The notes beneath the pieces were generated by a model that did not search any database, was not told the DNA's origin, and was given only the letters and a program-made list of their open reading frames with translations. The position numbers were made by a program, and so were the translations under genes. 64,000 bases of DNA from Streptococcaceae bacterium (lineage in GTDB: Bacteria; Bacillota; Bacilli; Lactobacillales; Streptococcaceae), in NCBI GenBank assembly GCA_031285775.1, contig JAITVN010000013.1, positions 1 to 64,000 on the forward strand. Reading direction: 5' to 3'. Shown here piece after piece: positions 33,912 to 43,788 of the stretch (positions are counted from its first letter, which is position 1; each line of letters opens with the position of its first letter).

Positions 33912-36185
33912 ATGTCTAAACAAACATTTTCAATGCAATTTGCAGGGCGTACGTTGACTGTTGAAACAGGCGAAGTCGCGAAGCAGGCAAATGGTGCAGT
34001 GGTTGTCCGCTACGGCGATACCACAGTTCTGACAGCCGCAACGATGGGCAGAATGTCACTGGGTGACTTCTTTCCGTTAACAGTAAACTATGACGAGAAA
34101 TACTACGCCGCAGGCCGTTTCCCCGGCGGTTTTATGAAACGTGAGGCGCGTCCGTCAATTGATGCAACACTGACAGCGCGTCTGATTGATCGTCCGATTC
34201 GTCCGATGTTCGCTGAGGGCTTCCGCAATGAGGTTCAAGTGATCAATACAGTGCTGAGCTATGACAAAGACTGCAGTCCGCAGATGGCTGCCATGCTGGG
34301 CTCATCACTTTCGCTGGCAATTTCTGACATTCCTTTTGATGGTCCGATTGCAGGCGTACAGGTCGGCTATATTGACGGCGAGTACATCATCAATCCGACC
34401 AAGGCTCAAAAAGAAGCGTCTTTGCTGGAGCTGACTGTTGCCGGTACTGAGAAGGCCATTAACATGGTGGAATCCGGCGCCAAGGAGCTCTCCGAGGATG
34501 TCATGCTGGGTGCGCTGCTGGCTGGCCACGAAGCAGTCAAAGAGCTGATCATTTTCCAAAAAGAAATCCAGGCAGCTGTCGGCAAGCCTAAGGCTGAAGT
34601 TGAGCTGCTTCAAGTCAATCCAGACCTCAAAGCTGAGGTGGTTGCGGCATATAACGCAGAACTTCAGGCGGCGGTGAAGAATCCTGACAAACTGCAGCGC
34701 GAGGCGGACACACAGGCTGTGAAAGACAAGGTTATCGCAGACTACGAAGCGCGTTTCGCTGAAGATGAAAATCACGACTTGATCATGCGTGATTTGGGCG
34801 AAATCCTTGAGCAAATGGAGCATGCCGAGGTACGTCGTCTGATTATTGAAGATAAGGTGCGTCCTGATGGACGTGCGACTGATGAAATCCGTGCGCTGGA
34901 CGCGCAGATTGACTTTCTGCCGCGGACAATTGTTCATGGCGACGGACTCTTTACACGCGGTCAGACTCAGGCACATTCGACGTTGACGTTGGCGCCGATG
35001 TCTGATACGCAGATTATTGACGGATTGGACCCTGAGTACAAGAAGCGCTTCCTGCATCATTATAACTTCCCTCAGTTCTCCGTTGGTGAGACAGGCCGTT
35101 ATGGGGCGCCTGGCCGTCGTGAAATTGGTCACGGTGCCTTGGGTGAGCGTGCTTTGGCGCAGGTTCTGCCTTCTCTGGAGGAATTCCCTTATGCGATTCG
35201 TCTGGTGGCGGATGTATGGGAGTCAAATGGTTCTTCGTCACAGGCCTCTATCTGTGCCGGGACTTTGGCTCTGATGGCTGGCGGTGTGCCCATTAAGGCG
35301 CCGGTTGCTGGTATTGCGATGGGATTGATTTCAGACGGCGAGCAGTATACGGTGCTGACGGATATCCAAGGTTTGGAAGATCATTTCGGCGATATGGACT
35401 TTAAGGTGGCAGGGACTCGCGAGGGAATCACTGCACTGCAGATGGACATTAAGATTCAAGGTATCAACGAACAGATTTTGCGCGAAGCGCTGGCACAGGC
35501 AAAAGTGGCCCGTATGCAGATTCTTGATGTGATTGAGGCGACGATTGCTGAGCCTCGCAAGGAGCTTGCACCGTCTGCACCGAAGATTGAGTCCTTCCGC
35601 ATTCCGACGGACAAGATTCGTCTGGTTATCGGTAAAGGCGGCGAGACGATTCAGGGAATAACCAGCGACACTGGCGTTCAAATCGACTTGACAGAAGATG
35701 AAAATGGCGGATTGGTGGCGATTTACTCGAATGATCAGGCGGCGATCAGCGAGGCGCGCCGTCAAATTGAGGAAATCATCCGCGATGCCAAAGTTGGTGA
35801 TGTTTACGAAGGAAAAGTTGTCCGCACCATGGATTCGGCTATCTTTGTCAATCTTTTCGGCAAAGTAGATGCGCGCGTGCATATTTCCGAAATGGCTTGG
35901 GGACGCACGGCTAAGGTCGAAGACGTTGCCAAAGTCGGTGATATCGTCAAGGTTAAAGTGACAAAAATCAGTGACAAAGGCGTTGATGCTTCGATGCGCG
36001 AGCTGATGGAGAAGCCTGAAGGCTACGTGGCACCTGAGCGCAAGCCGCGTTTTGATCGCGGTGAACGTAGAAGCAGCGGCCCAAGACGTGAAGGAGATCG
36101 CCCGCGTCATAGCAGTAACCGCAGTTTTGAACAGCGCGAGCGTAAGAACAATTTCCCTGAAATGTCATCGAAAAAGCCAGAATAA
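33912..36185 (+). CDS. pnp: Polyribonucleotide nucleotidyltransferase (PNPase)
   Basis: 757 residues from ATG 33912 (AAGGAGAAC upstream); the longer ORF-track start runs into the repeat array. It is a phosphorolytic 3'-5' exoribonuclease of the degradosome. Domains in order: RNase PH 1 (about 10-225), all-helical linker, RNase PH 2 (about 310-540, [18 protein letters not shown]), KH (about 555-615, [13 protein letters not shown]) and S1 (about 622-692, [22 protein letters not shown]). A basic Arg/Ser-rich tail ends the protein. The leader carries a long inverted repeat and three hairpin units, unusual for a gene often controlled through its leader RNA. Confidence 0.96.
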   Translation: MSKQTFSMQFAGRTLTVETGEVAKQANGAVVVRYGDTTVLTAATMGRMSLGDFFPLTVNYDEKYYAAGRFPGGFMKREARPSIDATLTARLIDRPIRPMFAEGFRNEVQVINTVLSYDKDCSPQMAAMLGSSLSLAISDIPFDGPIAGVQVGYIDGEYIINPTKAQKEASLLELTVAGTEKAINMVESGAKELSEDVMLGALLAGHEAVKELIIFQKEIQAAVGKPKAEVELLQVNPDLKAEVVAAYNAELQAAVKNPDKLQREADTQAVKDKVIADYEARFAEDENHDLIMRDLGEILEQMEHAEVRRLIIEDKVRPDGRATDEIRALDAQIDFLPRTIVHGDGLFTRGQTQAHSTLTLAPMSDTQIIDGLDPEYKKRFLHHYNFPQFSVGETGRYGAPGRREIGHGALGERALAQVLPSLEEFPYAIRLVADVWESNGSSSQASICAGTLALMAGGVPIKAPVAGIAMGLISDGEQYTVLTDIQGLEDHFGDMDFKVAGTREGITALQMDIKIQGINEQILREALAQAKVARMQILDVIEATIAEPRKELAPSAPKIESFRIPTDKIRLVIGKGGETIQGITSDTGVQIDLTEDENGGLVAIYSNDQAAISEARRQIEEIIRDAKVGDVYEGKVVRTMDSAIFVNLFGKVDARVHISEMAWGRTAKVEDVAKVGDIVKVKVTKISDKGVDASMRELMEKPEGYVAPERKPRFDRGERRSSGPRREGDRPRHSSNRSFEQRERKNNFPEMSSKKPE

Positions 36186-36272
36186 TTCAGCCCCTGATCA
36201 GTATGTTTTCTTAGAACCAATAGCTTTGAAGTTAGCGACAGTTTAGTTGACTGTAGAAAGAAGAGTAAGTTT

Positions 36273-37073
36273 ATGACAACAGGAAAATTTGAGTTAAGCC
36301 CAGAATTAGACCAGCGCTTGCGTGATTCGGTCAGCAATCAGGACGATTTTCTAGACAGCGTAGGTTTTGTGCTAGCCTTGCTGAACTTCAATGTTATTGC
36401 GCCCAATCCTCTCTTTAGTGTAGGCGTCGGCGGGCATGATGTTCTGCCGATATTCACGGCCGAGTCAGACTGGGACACTTTCATGGCAAATGCTTCAGAA
36501 TTGCCGGAAAATGTTAACTGGCTGGCGGTTCCATTTACTGTTGTTTTCAATGCTGTGTTACAAACGCCTATTGACTCAATCGGCTTCAACATCAAAACCT
36601 CACAAAATCAAGAAACTGGCAATCTTTACTACTTTGACAAAGATAAAATGCGTGAATTCATTGACATTCATGCGAAGCTTGTCAACGACTTGATGAGCGA
36701 TGAAAATCAGTCTGCAGACCGGTTAGATAAAATTTACCTTGTTCCTGTATATATCGGCTCCCCCAGTTATGGAGAAATTTTCCGCCTCTTTCCGACGCTG
36801 GCTTCGCACAATTATAACGACAAGGAAGTCATTCCTATTTTTGACAATGTTCAAAGCTTTGCCAGGTGGTATCGCTATCCAGATTTTGGAGAAGCCTTCA
36901 AAAAGAATAAGGGTCAGATACGCGGCATGCGGCTAAAAGAATTGATTCACCCCAGTCTCGGGGAGAATCAGTTTGGAAATGCGGTTGGCGTTGTTATCAA
37001 TCCAATGGAAATCGGCGCCGACAATCAGGAAGATTTTATCTTGACTTGGGATGCTTTAAAGGACATCAAATAA
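36273..37073 (+). CDS. SseB-like protein
   Basis: 266 residues, soluble. The pattern resembles SseB N-terminal-domain proteins, with FSVGVGGHDVLPIFTAESDWDTF as the most telling stretch (SseB: ...PVFTSxEEL...). Function in this family is unclear. It lies 87 nt after pnp and ends with its own terminator before cysS; a similar gene neighbourhood (pnp ... cysS-mrnC) is usual in streptococci. The assignment is moderate and based on one motif region and overall layout. Confidence 0.55.
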   Translation: MTTGKFELSPELDQRLRDSVSNQDDFLDSVGFVLALLNFNVIAPNPLFSVGVGGHDVLPIFTAESDWDTFMANASELPENVNWLAVPFTVVFNAVLQTPIDSIGFNIKTSQNQETGNLYYFDKDKMREFIDIHAKLVNDLMSDENQSADRLDKIYLVPVYIGSPSYGEIFRLFPTLASHNYNDKEVIPIFDNVQSFARWYRYPDFGEAFKKNKGQIRGMRLKELIHPSLGENQFGNAVGVVINPMEIGADNQEDFILTWDALKDIK

Positions 37074-37080
37074 TTACAGC

Positions 37081-37115
37081 AAAGCCTGCTTCCGTGCATA
37101 GAAGCGGGCTTTTTT
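37081..37115 (+). terminator. Terminator between the SseB-like gene and cysS
   Basis: AAAGCCTGCTTC and GAAGCGGGCTTTTTT form a strong stem with a T run. The cysS promoter begins about 20 nt later. Confidence 0.85.
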
Positions 37116-37137
37116 GATAAGCTGGGCAGAAAGAGTG

Positions 37138-37146
37138 TGCTATAAT
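37138..37146 (+). promoter_or_regulatory. Extended -10 box of cysS, 6 nt from the start codon
   Basis: TGcTATAAT followed by 6 nt and ATG. No ribosome binding site is possible on the transcript. Confidence 0.75.
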
Positions 37147-37152
37147 TGAGAA

Positions 37153-38529
37153 ATGATAAAGATCCATAATACCTATACAAGAGAACTCGAGCCGCTCATG
37201 CCGATTGAGCCCGGGAAAATAAGAATGTATGTTTGCGGTCCAACCGTCTACAATTATATTCACATCGGCAATGCGCGTTCGGTTGTTGCTTTTGATGTGG
37301 TTCGTAGATACTTAGAATGGCGCGGTTTTGAAGTTGACTATGTGTCCAATTTCACAGATATTGACGATAAAATCATCAATCGTGCGCGTGAAGAAGGAAA
37401 GTCACCAGCAGAGATTTCTGAGAAGTACATCAAGGCATTTTACGAGGACATTGACGCGCTGAACGTAGAACGTGCCACACACAATCCGAAGGCGACAGAG
37501 TATGTTGAGCAGATGATTGATTTTGTCCAAGATTTGCTTGACAAAGACTTTGCTTACATTTCCGAAGGGAACGTTTATTTTCGTGTCTCTAAAGCGCATG
37601 ATTATGCGAAACTGGCCAATAAAAACCTGGCCGAATTGATTGAAGGCGCCTCAGGCCGAACAGATGCAGACGAGGAAAATGGTCGAAAAGAGTCACCTGC
37701 AGATTTTGCGCTCTGGAAAGCTGCCAAACCTGACGAGATTTCCTGGCCGACGCCATGGGGAAATGGCCGTCCAGGCTGGCATTTAGAGTGCTCGGTGATG
37801 TCAGGCGAATTATTAGGCAAAACCCTTGACATTCACGGCGGCGGAGCAGATCTTGAGTTCCCTCACCATACCAATGAAATTGCTCAGTCCGAAGCGCACA
37901 CAGGTCAAAAATTTGTCAACATTTGGATGCACAACGGCTTTGTCAATTTTGACGGTGAAAAAATGTCCAAATCCTTGGGGAATTTTAAGACAGTGCATGA
38001 GATGTTAGAGACAGGATTAAATCCTCAGGTTTTGCGCTTCTTCTTAGCCGCGACACATTATCGCCGCCCGCTTGACTTCACAGATGCTGCATTGGAGCTT
38101 GCTGGAAATAATCTGAAGAAAATTGAAAATGCCTACCGAAAGCTTCATGACAGCCAACATCAGCGCGAAGCCATTGTCAGCAGCAAGCTGGATGCTTACA
38201 TTTCACGTTTTGAAGAGGCCATGGACGAAGACTTCAATATTGCCAATGGATTGACGGTTTTTTATGATTTTATTGCGGCTGTCAATACTGGAGAAATGTA
38301 TGGATCAAGGGCTGAGCGTTTTTTTGATGATGTTTTGAAAATCATCGGTATCACGCTTAAGTCAGAGCCCGAGATTCTTGACGAAGAGATCGAGAGAATG
38401 ATTCAAGCGCGGCAACTGGCGCGTGAAATGCGAGATTATGAGAAATCCGATCAGATACGTGATCAGCTGAAATCTCAGGGAATTGTTCTAGAAGATACAG
38501 CAGAGGGGATGAGGTGGTACCGTGCCTGA
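37153..38529 (+). CDS. cysS: Cysteinyl-tRNA synthetase
   Basis: 458 residues, class I synthetase. Signatures: zinc ligand Cys in [19 protein letters not shown] (with the HIGH-type motif HIGN), WHLECSVMS with another zinc Cys, [17 protein letters not shown] and KMSKSLGNF. It charges tRNA-Cys. The start appears leaderless (TGcTATAAT 6 nt upstream). The GTG start of mini-RNase III overlaps its last codons, as in many Firmicutes. Confidence 0.96.
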   Translation: MIKIHNTYTRELEPLMPIEPGKIRMYVCGPTVYNYIHIGNARSVVAFDVVRRYLEWRGFEVDYVSNFTDIDDKIINRAREEGKSPAEISEKYIKAFYEDIDALNVERATHNPKATEYVEQMIDFVQDLLDKDFAYISEGNVYFRVSKAHDYAKLANKNLAELIEGASGRTDADEENGRKESPADFALWKAAKPDEISWPTPWGNGRPGWHLECSVMSGELLGKTLDIHGGGADLEFPHHTNEIAQSEAHTGQKFVNIWMHNGFVNFDGEKMSKSLGNFKTVHEMLETGLNPQVLRFFLAATHYRRPLDFTDAALELAGNNLKKIENAYRKLHDSQHQREAIVSSKLDAYISRFEEAMDEDFNIANGLTVFYDFIAAVNTGEMYGSRAERFFDDVLKIIGITLKSEPEILDEEIERMIQARQLAREMRDYEKSDQIRDQLKSQGIVLEDTAEGMRWYRA

Positions 38530-38932
38530 GCTTTTGCAGTCTGACAAAGCCAAGCTGTTGAACGGGATTGCGCTCGCCTACATTGGGGATGCAGTTTGGG
38601 AAGTTTACGTGCGAGACCATTTATTGCTTCTTGGTTTCACAAAACCGTCACAACTGCAGAAGACAGCAGCCAAATATGTCTCCGCCAAAGCTCAAGCCTC
38701 AGTCATAAAACAAATGGAACTGGAAGATTTTTTCACCGAAGAAGAAAGCCAGTTTTTTAAGCGAGGTCGCAATGCACACAGCAAAACCACTGCCAAAAAT
38801 ACAGATGTCCTGACTTACCGTATCTCCACTGGATTTGAAGCGGTGGTCGGTTTTCTTCATCTCACGCAGCAAACATCGCGCCTGGAGCAATTCGTCATTT
38901 TTTCCTTTGGATTTCTTGAGCAAAATAGTTGA
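38522..38932 (+). CDS. mrnC: Mini-ribonuclease III
   Basis: 136 residues, GTG start 38522 overlapping cysS by 8 nt. An RNase III catalytic domain without a dsRNA-binding domain: [22 protein letters not shown] holds the catalytic Asp, and [16 protein letters not shown] carries the second acidic cluster. In Bacillus it matures 23S rRNA ends. The gene order cysS-mrnC is standard in Firmicutes. Confidence 0.93.
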   Translation: MPELLQSDKAKLLNGIALAYIGDAVWEVYVRDHLLLLGFTKPSQLQKTAAKYVSAKAQASVIKQMELEDFFTEEESQFFKRGRNAHSKTTAKNTDVLTYRISTGFEAVVGFLHLTQQTSRLEQFVIFSFGFLEQNS

Positions 38933-39043
38933 ATCAGAAATCAATTTTTGTTATGATTACAAATGTAAACAAAAACAAATTTATATGATTGCACGATGAC
39001 AGAATATTAATTGCTTGAAAATCGTGCGATGACAAGGAGAAAT

Positions 39044-39592
39044 ATGACCAAAAAAATAGCGATTATTGTAGGCAGCCTTCGAAAAGACTCATACAACAAA
39101 AAAGTTGCTGAAAAGTTTGCGGCACTTTTGCCTGAAGGATTTGAAGCAAAATTCATCAAAATTGATGATCTTCCCTACTACAACGAAGACCTAGAAACTG
39201 CGGATGCGCCTGCAGCATGGACACGACTACGTCAGGAAATTGCAGATGTAGACGGCGTTTATTTCTTCACACCTGAGTATAATCGCTCTGTACCAGCAGC
39301 TCTGAAGAATGCTTTGGATGTCGGTTCACGTCCTTATGGTGCAAGTGTTTGGGGCGGAAAGCCTGCACTTGTTGTCAGCGTTTCAACAGGCGCTATTTCC
39401 GGCTTTGGTGCCAACCACGTATTGCGCCAGTCACTTGTCTTTCTTGATATGCCGACGCTTCAGCAGCCCGAAGCATACATCGGCAATGTTCAGAACATGA
39501 TTGATGAAAAGGGCGAAATTGTTGAAGGAACTGTAAAGTTCTTCCAATTGATCACTGATAAATACATTGAATTTTTTAAGCGTTTCAAATAA
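39044..39592 (+). CDS. NADPH-dependent FMN reductase family protein
   Basis: 182 residues from ATG 39044 (AAGGAGAAAT). Flavodoxin-like fold: FMN phosphate loop GSLRKDSYN and the family signature TPEYNRSVPAALKNALD. Members reduce FMN, quinones, azo compounds or chromate; substrate unclear. An inverted repeat (GCACGAT ... ATCGTGC, about 38985-39030) lies before it and could be an operator. A nitroreductase-like flavoprotein gene follows after a hairpin. Confidence 0.87.
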   Translation: MTKKIAIIVGSLRKDSYNKKVAEKFAALLPEGFEAKFIKIDDLPYYNEDLETADAPAAWTRLRQEIADVDGVYFFTPEYNRSVPAALKNALDVGSRPYGASVWGGKPALVVSVSTGAISGFGANHVLRQSLVFLDMPTLQQPEAYIGNVQNMIDEKGEIVEGTVKFFQLITDKYIEFFKRFK

Positions 39593-39612
39593 AAATTTAA
39601 AAATTAAATCCC

Positions 39613-39645
39613 AAAATTGCGGGCTTTGAATCTTATGTTCAAGGC
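39613..39645. terminator. Hairpin between the two flavoprotein genes
   Basis: CGGGCTTTGAA tcttatg TTCAAGGCCCG is a strong stem. No T run follows on the plus strand, so it may slow or process the transcript rather than end it. Confidence 0.5.
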
Positions 39646-39685
39646 CCGAAACTACGCAATATAGAATTAGATTGGAAAAGAACAG

Positions 39686-40291
39686 ATGACATTTATTGAG
39701 ACTTTGAAGAACAGACGCAGCATTTATGCTTTAGGTAAAAACATTGATGGTGAGAAGGCCATTGCAGCAATCAAGGAGGCGACTCGTTTGTCACCGACTG
39801 CCTTCAACAGCCAGTCCGGCCGTATCCTTGTTGTGACGGAAGACGCTCAGGATAAGCTTTGGAATAGCATTGTCGCAGGAGATTTGGAAGCGACCATGAA
39901 GGAACAAGGAGCAACAGAGGAAGCCATTGCAAACACGAAGGAAAAGCTGGCTGGATTCGGCAAAGCTTATGGAACCGTGTTGATCTATGAAGATCAAGAT
40001 ACCATTAAAGATTTGCAAGAGAAGTTTGATTTTTATGCAGAGAATTTTCCAGTTTGGTCAGAACAAGGCACAGGCATTGTCACAATGAATATTTGGGGCG
40101 CTTTGACTGAAGAAGGCATTGGCGCAAACCTGCAGCATTACAATCCAGTCATTGATGCTGATGTTGCTAAAGCCTTTGATATTCCTGCCAATTGGAAGCT
40201 GCGCGGCCAACTCGTCTTCGGCTCAATTGAAGCACCAGCTGCTGATAAAGAATTTATCTCAGACGATGTGCGTTTCAAGGTTGCCAAATAA
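39686..40291 (+). CDS. Nitroreductase-family flavoprotein (Frm2-like)
   Basis: 201 residues. It starts FIETLKNRRSIYALGKN and has SPTAFNSQSGRILVV, both typical of the FMN nitroreductase fold; the length and the internal GKAYGTVLIYEDQDTIKDLQ fit the Frm2/YdgI-type subgroup. These use NAD(P)H to reduce nitro compounds or take part in lipid-linked redox signalling. It follows an FMN reductase gene, so both may respond to the same electrophile or oxidant stress (inference). Confidence 0.85.
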   Translation: MTFIETLKNRRSIYALGKNIDGEKAIAAIKEATRLSPTAFNSQSGRILVVTEDAQDKLWNSIVAGDLEATMKEQGATEEAIANTKEKLAGFGKAYGTVLIYEDQDTIKDLQEKFDFYAENFPVWSEQGTGIVTMNIWGALTEEGIGANLQHYNPVIDADVAKAFDIPANWKLRGQLVFGSIEAPAADKEFISDDVRFKVAK

Positions 40292-40378
40292 AGCGTCAAA
40301 TCGCGTTTCCTGAGAACGCAAAAAACTAAAAGACGAATTGTTCGGATGTCTGATGCATTGAACAAAGCAATTCTCACA

Positions 40379-40404
40379 AGTCCTGTAGAAATACGGGATT
40401 TTTT
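40379..40404 (+). terminator. Terminator after the nitroreductase gene
   Basis: TCCTGTA gaaa TACGGGA followed by TTTTTT. Confidence 0.85.
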
Positions 40405-40462
40405 GCTGCTAAAAAATTGCTTACTTTTTCACAAATTTCTGTTATAATAAAATGTATTATTT

Positions 40463-41707
40463 ATGAAAAATATTCTGAAAGATAAACGTCAACCAGCACT
40501 TGACTTTTTACGTTATATAGGCCCTGGACTCATTGTTGCAGTGGGTTTTATTGACCCTGGCAATTGGGCCGCCAACCTGGCTGCAGGTTCTCAGTTCGGC
40601 TACAAGCTGCTCTGGGTCATTTCGCTGTCAACCATCATGTTGGCTGTTCTGCAGCACAATGTGGCTCATTTAGGTATTGTTACAGGCAAATGTTTGTCTG
40701 AAAACACACGCCAATTTTTAAATCCTGTGCTGAGCATCATTGTTCTGGGAACAGGAATTTTAGCAGCGATTTCGACAGCAGTGGCGGAGATACTTGGCGG
40801 CGCGATTGCAATTAATATGCTTTTTCATTTGCCGATGTGGCTGGGCGCTTTGTTGACAGGTGCGCTTGTTACCTGGTTTCTCTTTTCAAATTCTTATCCG
40901 AAGATTGAAAAAGTGATCATCGGCTTTGTCAGTTTAATCGGCATTTGCCTACTCTTTGAGATTTTGATTATTCCAAATATCGACTGGGCTGCAGCCGGCC
41001 GTAGTTGGGTGATTCCGAGCATTGATAAAAAGAGCCTGCCGGTCATTATGTCGGCGCTTGGTGCAGTCGTCATGCCGCACAATCTTTTCCTTCATTCCGA
41101 GGTCATTCAAAGCCGCCAATGGAATCTTAAAGACGAATCTATCATGAAAAGACAGCTGAAGTTTGAGTTCATGGATACGGTTTTCTCAATGTTTCTGGGC
41201 TGGGTCATCAACTCAGCGATTATCATTATTGCAGCAGCTGTTTTATATCCAAATGCCGTCAATGAGATTAATGAAGCGCAGGCGATGCTGACACCGCTTT
41301 TAGGCCCCGCTTCGGCCATTATTTTTGCCGTCGCCTTTTTAGGGTCTGGGCTCGCTTCCTCGGTAACGGCTGGTATGGCTGGCGGTTCAATTTTCGCAGG
41401 TATTTTCCGCGAACCATACGATATTTCTGATCCGCATTCAAAACTCGGCGTGATGATTACAATTTTCGCAGCGACGCTTACTGTCTGTGCTTTGTCGCTT
41501 TTCAGCGACCCTTTCCAAATTCTAATCTGGTCTCAGGTAATGCTGAGTGTGCAGTTGCCGATTACGATTTTTACTCAGATTTATTTGACTTCTTCCAAGC
41601 GTGTGATGGGCAAATATAAAAATGTGCTGTCAACCAAAATTGTTATTTTGGCCATTGGAATTTTTGTCACTGTATTGAATATTATTTTGGTGGCGCAGAT
41701 GTTTTAA
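40463..41707 (+). CDS. mntH: Nramp-family divalent metal transporter (MntH-like)
   Basis: 414 residues, eleven or so hydrophobic segments. Metal-site motifs are present: DPGN in TM1 (GFIDPGNWAANLA) and MPHNLFLHS in TM6. The methionine of TM6, which favours transition metals over magnesium and calcium, is kept. It should import Mn2+ (possibly Fe2+) with protons. Upstream TGTTATAAT ends 14 nt before the ATG and no ribosome binding site is visible, so the leader is very short. No MntR-type operator was recognised. Gene stands alone. Confidence 0.88.
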   Translation: MKNILKDKRQPALDFLRYIGPGLIVAVGFIDPGNWAANLAAGSQFGYKLLWVISLSTIMLAVLQHNVAHLGIVTGKCLSENTRQFLNPVLSIIVLGTGILAAISTAVAEILGGAIAINMLFHLPMWLGALLTGALVTWFLFSNSYPKIEKVIIGFVSLIGICLLFEILIIPNIDWAAAGRSWVIPSIDKKSLPVIMSALGAVVMPHNLFLHSEVIQSRQWNLKDESIMKRQLKFEFMDTVFSMFLGWVINSAIIIIAAAVLYPNAVNEINEAQAMLTPLLGPASAIIFAVAFLGSGLASSVTAGMAGGSIFAGIFREPYDISDPHSKLGVMITIFAATLTVCALSLFSDPFQILIWSQVMLSVQLPITIFTQIYLTSSKRVMGKYKNVLSTKIVILAIGIFVTVLNIILVAQMF

Positions 41708-41924
41708 ATCCTGGCATGATGATGCGATAGGATGATATTGTGGATTGGCTGCCGCGTTGAAATGAGTTGCTTTATTATTTCACGGACAGTCCGCAAAATT
41801 GGCTCTTGCCAGCAGTAGAAGTAATTTAGACTTCTTGTACAAAAGTATAAAAAGCTTACAAATATATAAACATATTGATGGACAAATATTCATGAACATA
41901 TTATGATAAAGATGAAGGGGAGAT

Positions 41925-41987
41925 ATGAAAACCCTCATTTTCAAACGCAGCTTTGGCAAGAAAAGAAGGCAAAAAAAGGACATTTAA
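41925..41987 (+). CDS. Candidate 20-residue basic peptide
   Basis: In the 480-bp gap between mntH and pepV, an ATG at 41925 follows a near-perfect ribosome binding site (GAAGGGGAG). It opens a 20-codon frame, MKTLIFKRSFGKKRRQKKDI, in which 10 residues are Lys or Arg. It may be a small regulatory or signalling peptide, a leader peptide, or chance. Nothing else coding is visible in this gap; the rest is AT-rich with promoter-like sequences before pepV. Confidence 0.35.
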   Translation: MKTLIFKRSFGKKRRQKKDI

Positions 41988-42190
41988 GGCTTTTAATGAT
42001 ATACTGATATTAGGTAGGACAGGGTATCCGTATTTTTGATATGAATAATTATGTTACTTCGAGTGCTGCGATAAAAGGTTATAATTTTTATAAATATAAT
42101 AAATAATAAAGGGTTGAGCACGTTCTTGCTTTTCGGCTGGAAACATTGGCTGTTGTGCGGATTGTAAGCAACCAAAAAAGGAAGGTAATT

Positions 42191-43612
42191 ATGACACAAA
42201 TTGACTGGGAAAAAGAAGTTGACGCGCGTAAAGATGATTTACTCGCCGACTTGTTTGAACTCTTGAAAATCAATTCTGTAAAAGACATGGCGCATGCCAC
42301 TGAGGAATTTCCGATGGGACCTGGTCCAGCTAAAGCCTTACAGAAATTCCTTGAATTAGCAGAGCGTGACGGCTTCCGCACAAAAAATCTGGATAATCTG
42401 GCGGGTCATTTCGAATATGGCGACGAGGATCTTGAAGCTTTCGGGCTTCTTGGTCACATGGACACAGTGCCGGTTGATGATAACTGGGTAACAAATCCAT
42501 TTGTACCAGTCATCAAGGGTGAAGGCGCCGAAGCAAAACTCTATGCTCGAGGCGCGTCAGATGACAAGGGACCGTCAATGGCTGCTTATTATGCGGTTAA
42601 AATCATCAAAGAACTTGGTCTTCCAATTTCAAAGAAGATTCGCTTCATTGTAGGCACCGATGAAGAGTCTGGCTGGGCTTGTATGAATCACTACATGGAA
42701 CATGAAGAAATGCCTAAATACGGCTTTTCTCCAGATGCTGAATTCCCAATTATCAACGGCGAAAAGGCGATTATCGGCGTGAAAACGACTTTCCCGACTT
42801 TAGACGGTGAAGGCGAATACAAACTTGAGAGTTTCAAGGCTGGTATGGCGTTGAATATGGTGCCTGCTGCTGCAACTGCTGTTGTCACTGGTGATGTGGC
42901 TGCACTGGAAGCGCCTTTCAACGACTTCTTGTCAAAGAATGAGCTTAAAGGCTCTGTCAAGATTGAAGGCGACAAGGGGACATTTGCATTGGAAGGCGTT
43001 GGTGTTCATGCCATGGATCCTACCCTCGGCAAAAATGCAGGGACTTTCCTAGCAGCATTTTTGAACAATTATAAGTTTGACGCAAGCGGCGCCAATTATC
43101 TTAAAGTAACAGCAGATTATTACCATCTTGACCATGATGGCGGCCCACTTGGCATTTCATACGTACATCCTGTGATGGGCAATGTGACAACACCTGCCAA
43201 TCTCTTTGAGTACAGCCCTGAGGGTGAGAAATACGTTACTTTGAACGTGCGTTACCCTGACGGCATTACTTATCAAGAAATTGAAAGCAAGATGAATGAA
43301 ACCTTGAATCCATTTGGTGTCAAAGCTGAAGTGGAAGAGGGCGGACATCTTGAACCGCATTATCTGCCGGGAGATGATCCAATGGTTCGCACTTTGCTGG
43401 ACGTTTACGAGCAATATACCGGTGAAAAAGGCGAAGAAGTTTCAATCGGCGGCGGTACTTACGGTCGTATTCTTGAACACGGCGTTGCTTACGGCGCACT
43501 CTTCCCTTGGCGTGAATCAACCATGCACCAACCAAACGAATATATGTATGTAGATGACATTCTCAAGTCAGCAGCGATTTACGCAGATGCCATTTACAGA
43601 TTGATTAAGTAA
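42191..43612 (+). CDS. pepV: Dipeptidase PepV
   Basis: 473 residues from ATG 42191 (AAGGAAGG upstream). M20-family zinc dipeptidase that cleaves dipeptides in the cytoplasm. Zinc-site motifs: GLLGHMDTVPVDD, YARGASDDKGPSMAAYYA, and GTDEESGWACMNHY with the catalytic Glu pair. The lid-domain His is in GVGVHAMDPTLGKNAG and the last ligand in PNEYMYVDDILKSAAIYADAIY. The gene context (OPT peptide transporter, amiACDEF nearby) fits peptide use. Confidence 0.94.
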   Translation: MTQIDWEKEVDARKDDLLADLFELLKINSVKDMAHATEEFPMGPGPAKALQKFLELAERDGFRTKNLDNLAGHFEYGDEDLEAFGLLGHMDTVPVDDNWVTNPFVPVIKGEGAEAKLYARGASDDKGPSMAAYYAVKIIKELGLPISKKIRFIVGTDEESGWACMNHYMEHEEMPKYGFSPDAEFPIINGEKAIIGVKTTFPTLDGEGEYKLESFKAGMALNMVPAAATAVVTGDVAALEAPFNDFLSKNELKGSVKIEGDKGTFALEGVGVHAMDPTLGKNAGTFLAAFLNNYKFDASGANYLKVTADYYHLDHDGGPLGISYVHPVMGNVTTPANLFEYSPEGEKYVTLNVRYPDGITYQEIESKMNETLNPFGVKAEVEEGGHLEPHYLPGDDPMVRTLLDVYEQYTGEKGEEVSIGGGTYGRILEHGVAYGALFPWRESTMHQPNEYMYVDDILKSAAIYADAIYRLIK

Positions 43613-43627
43613 TTTGTGTCGTTCAAG

Positions 43628-43658
43628 AGGTGCAGACTTATATGGTTTGTACCTTTTT
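43628..43658 (+). terminator. Terminator after pepV
   Basis: AGGTGCAGAC and GTTTGTACCT pair imperfectly around a short loop, followed by TTTTT. Confidence 0.65.
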
Positions 43659-43666
43659 ATCGGTTA

Positions 43667-43751
43667 GATGCCTGTTCAGAAGCTTTCAGTATTATTTGTC
43701 TACTGTCATCGGAAGATTGTGGTCTATCGTGAAATTTAGCTGAACAGCATC
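43667..43751. repeat. Inverted repeat in the leader of the OPT transporter gene
   Basis: GATGCcTGTTCAGaaGCT (43667-43684) pairs with AGCTGAACAGCATC (43738-43751). The 53-nt region between them would form a further structured loop. It ends 37 nt before the TTG start of the OPT gene, so it is a candidate leader structure. Confidence 0.5.
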
Positions 43752-43788
43752 TTTTCTACAGAGTAATAAAAAATTAAAAGGAAAAATT

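Noticed and set aside
34305-35132. 275-aa minus-strand ORF inside pnp and similar long antisense frames (15504-14752, 36110-35331)
   Set aside because: They lie wholly opposite clear genes, have no ribosome binding sites or domains, and arise from codon bias of the sense genes.
33468-43765. Shared sequence CTTTTCTACA..AGTAAT in the pnp leader and before the OPT gene
   Set aside because: The match is about 15 nt with an indel and no further similarity, so it is probably chance in AT-rich leader DNA.
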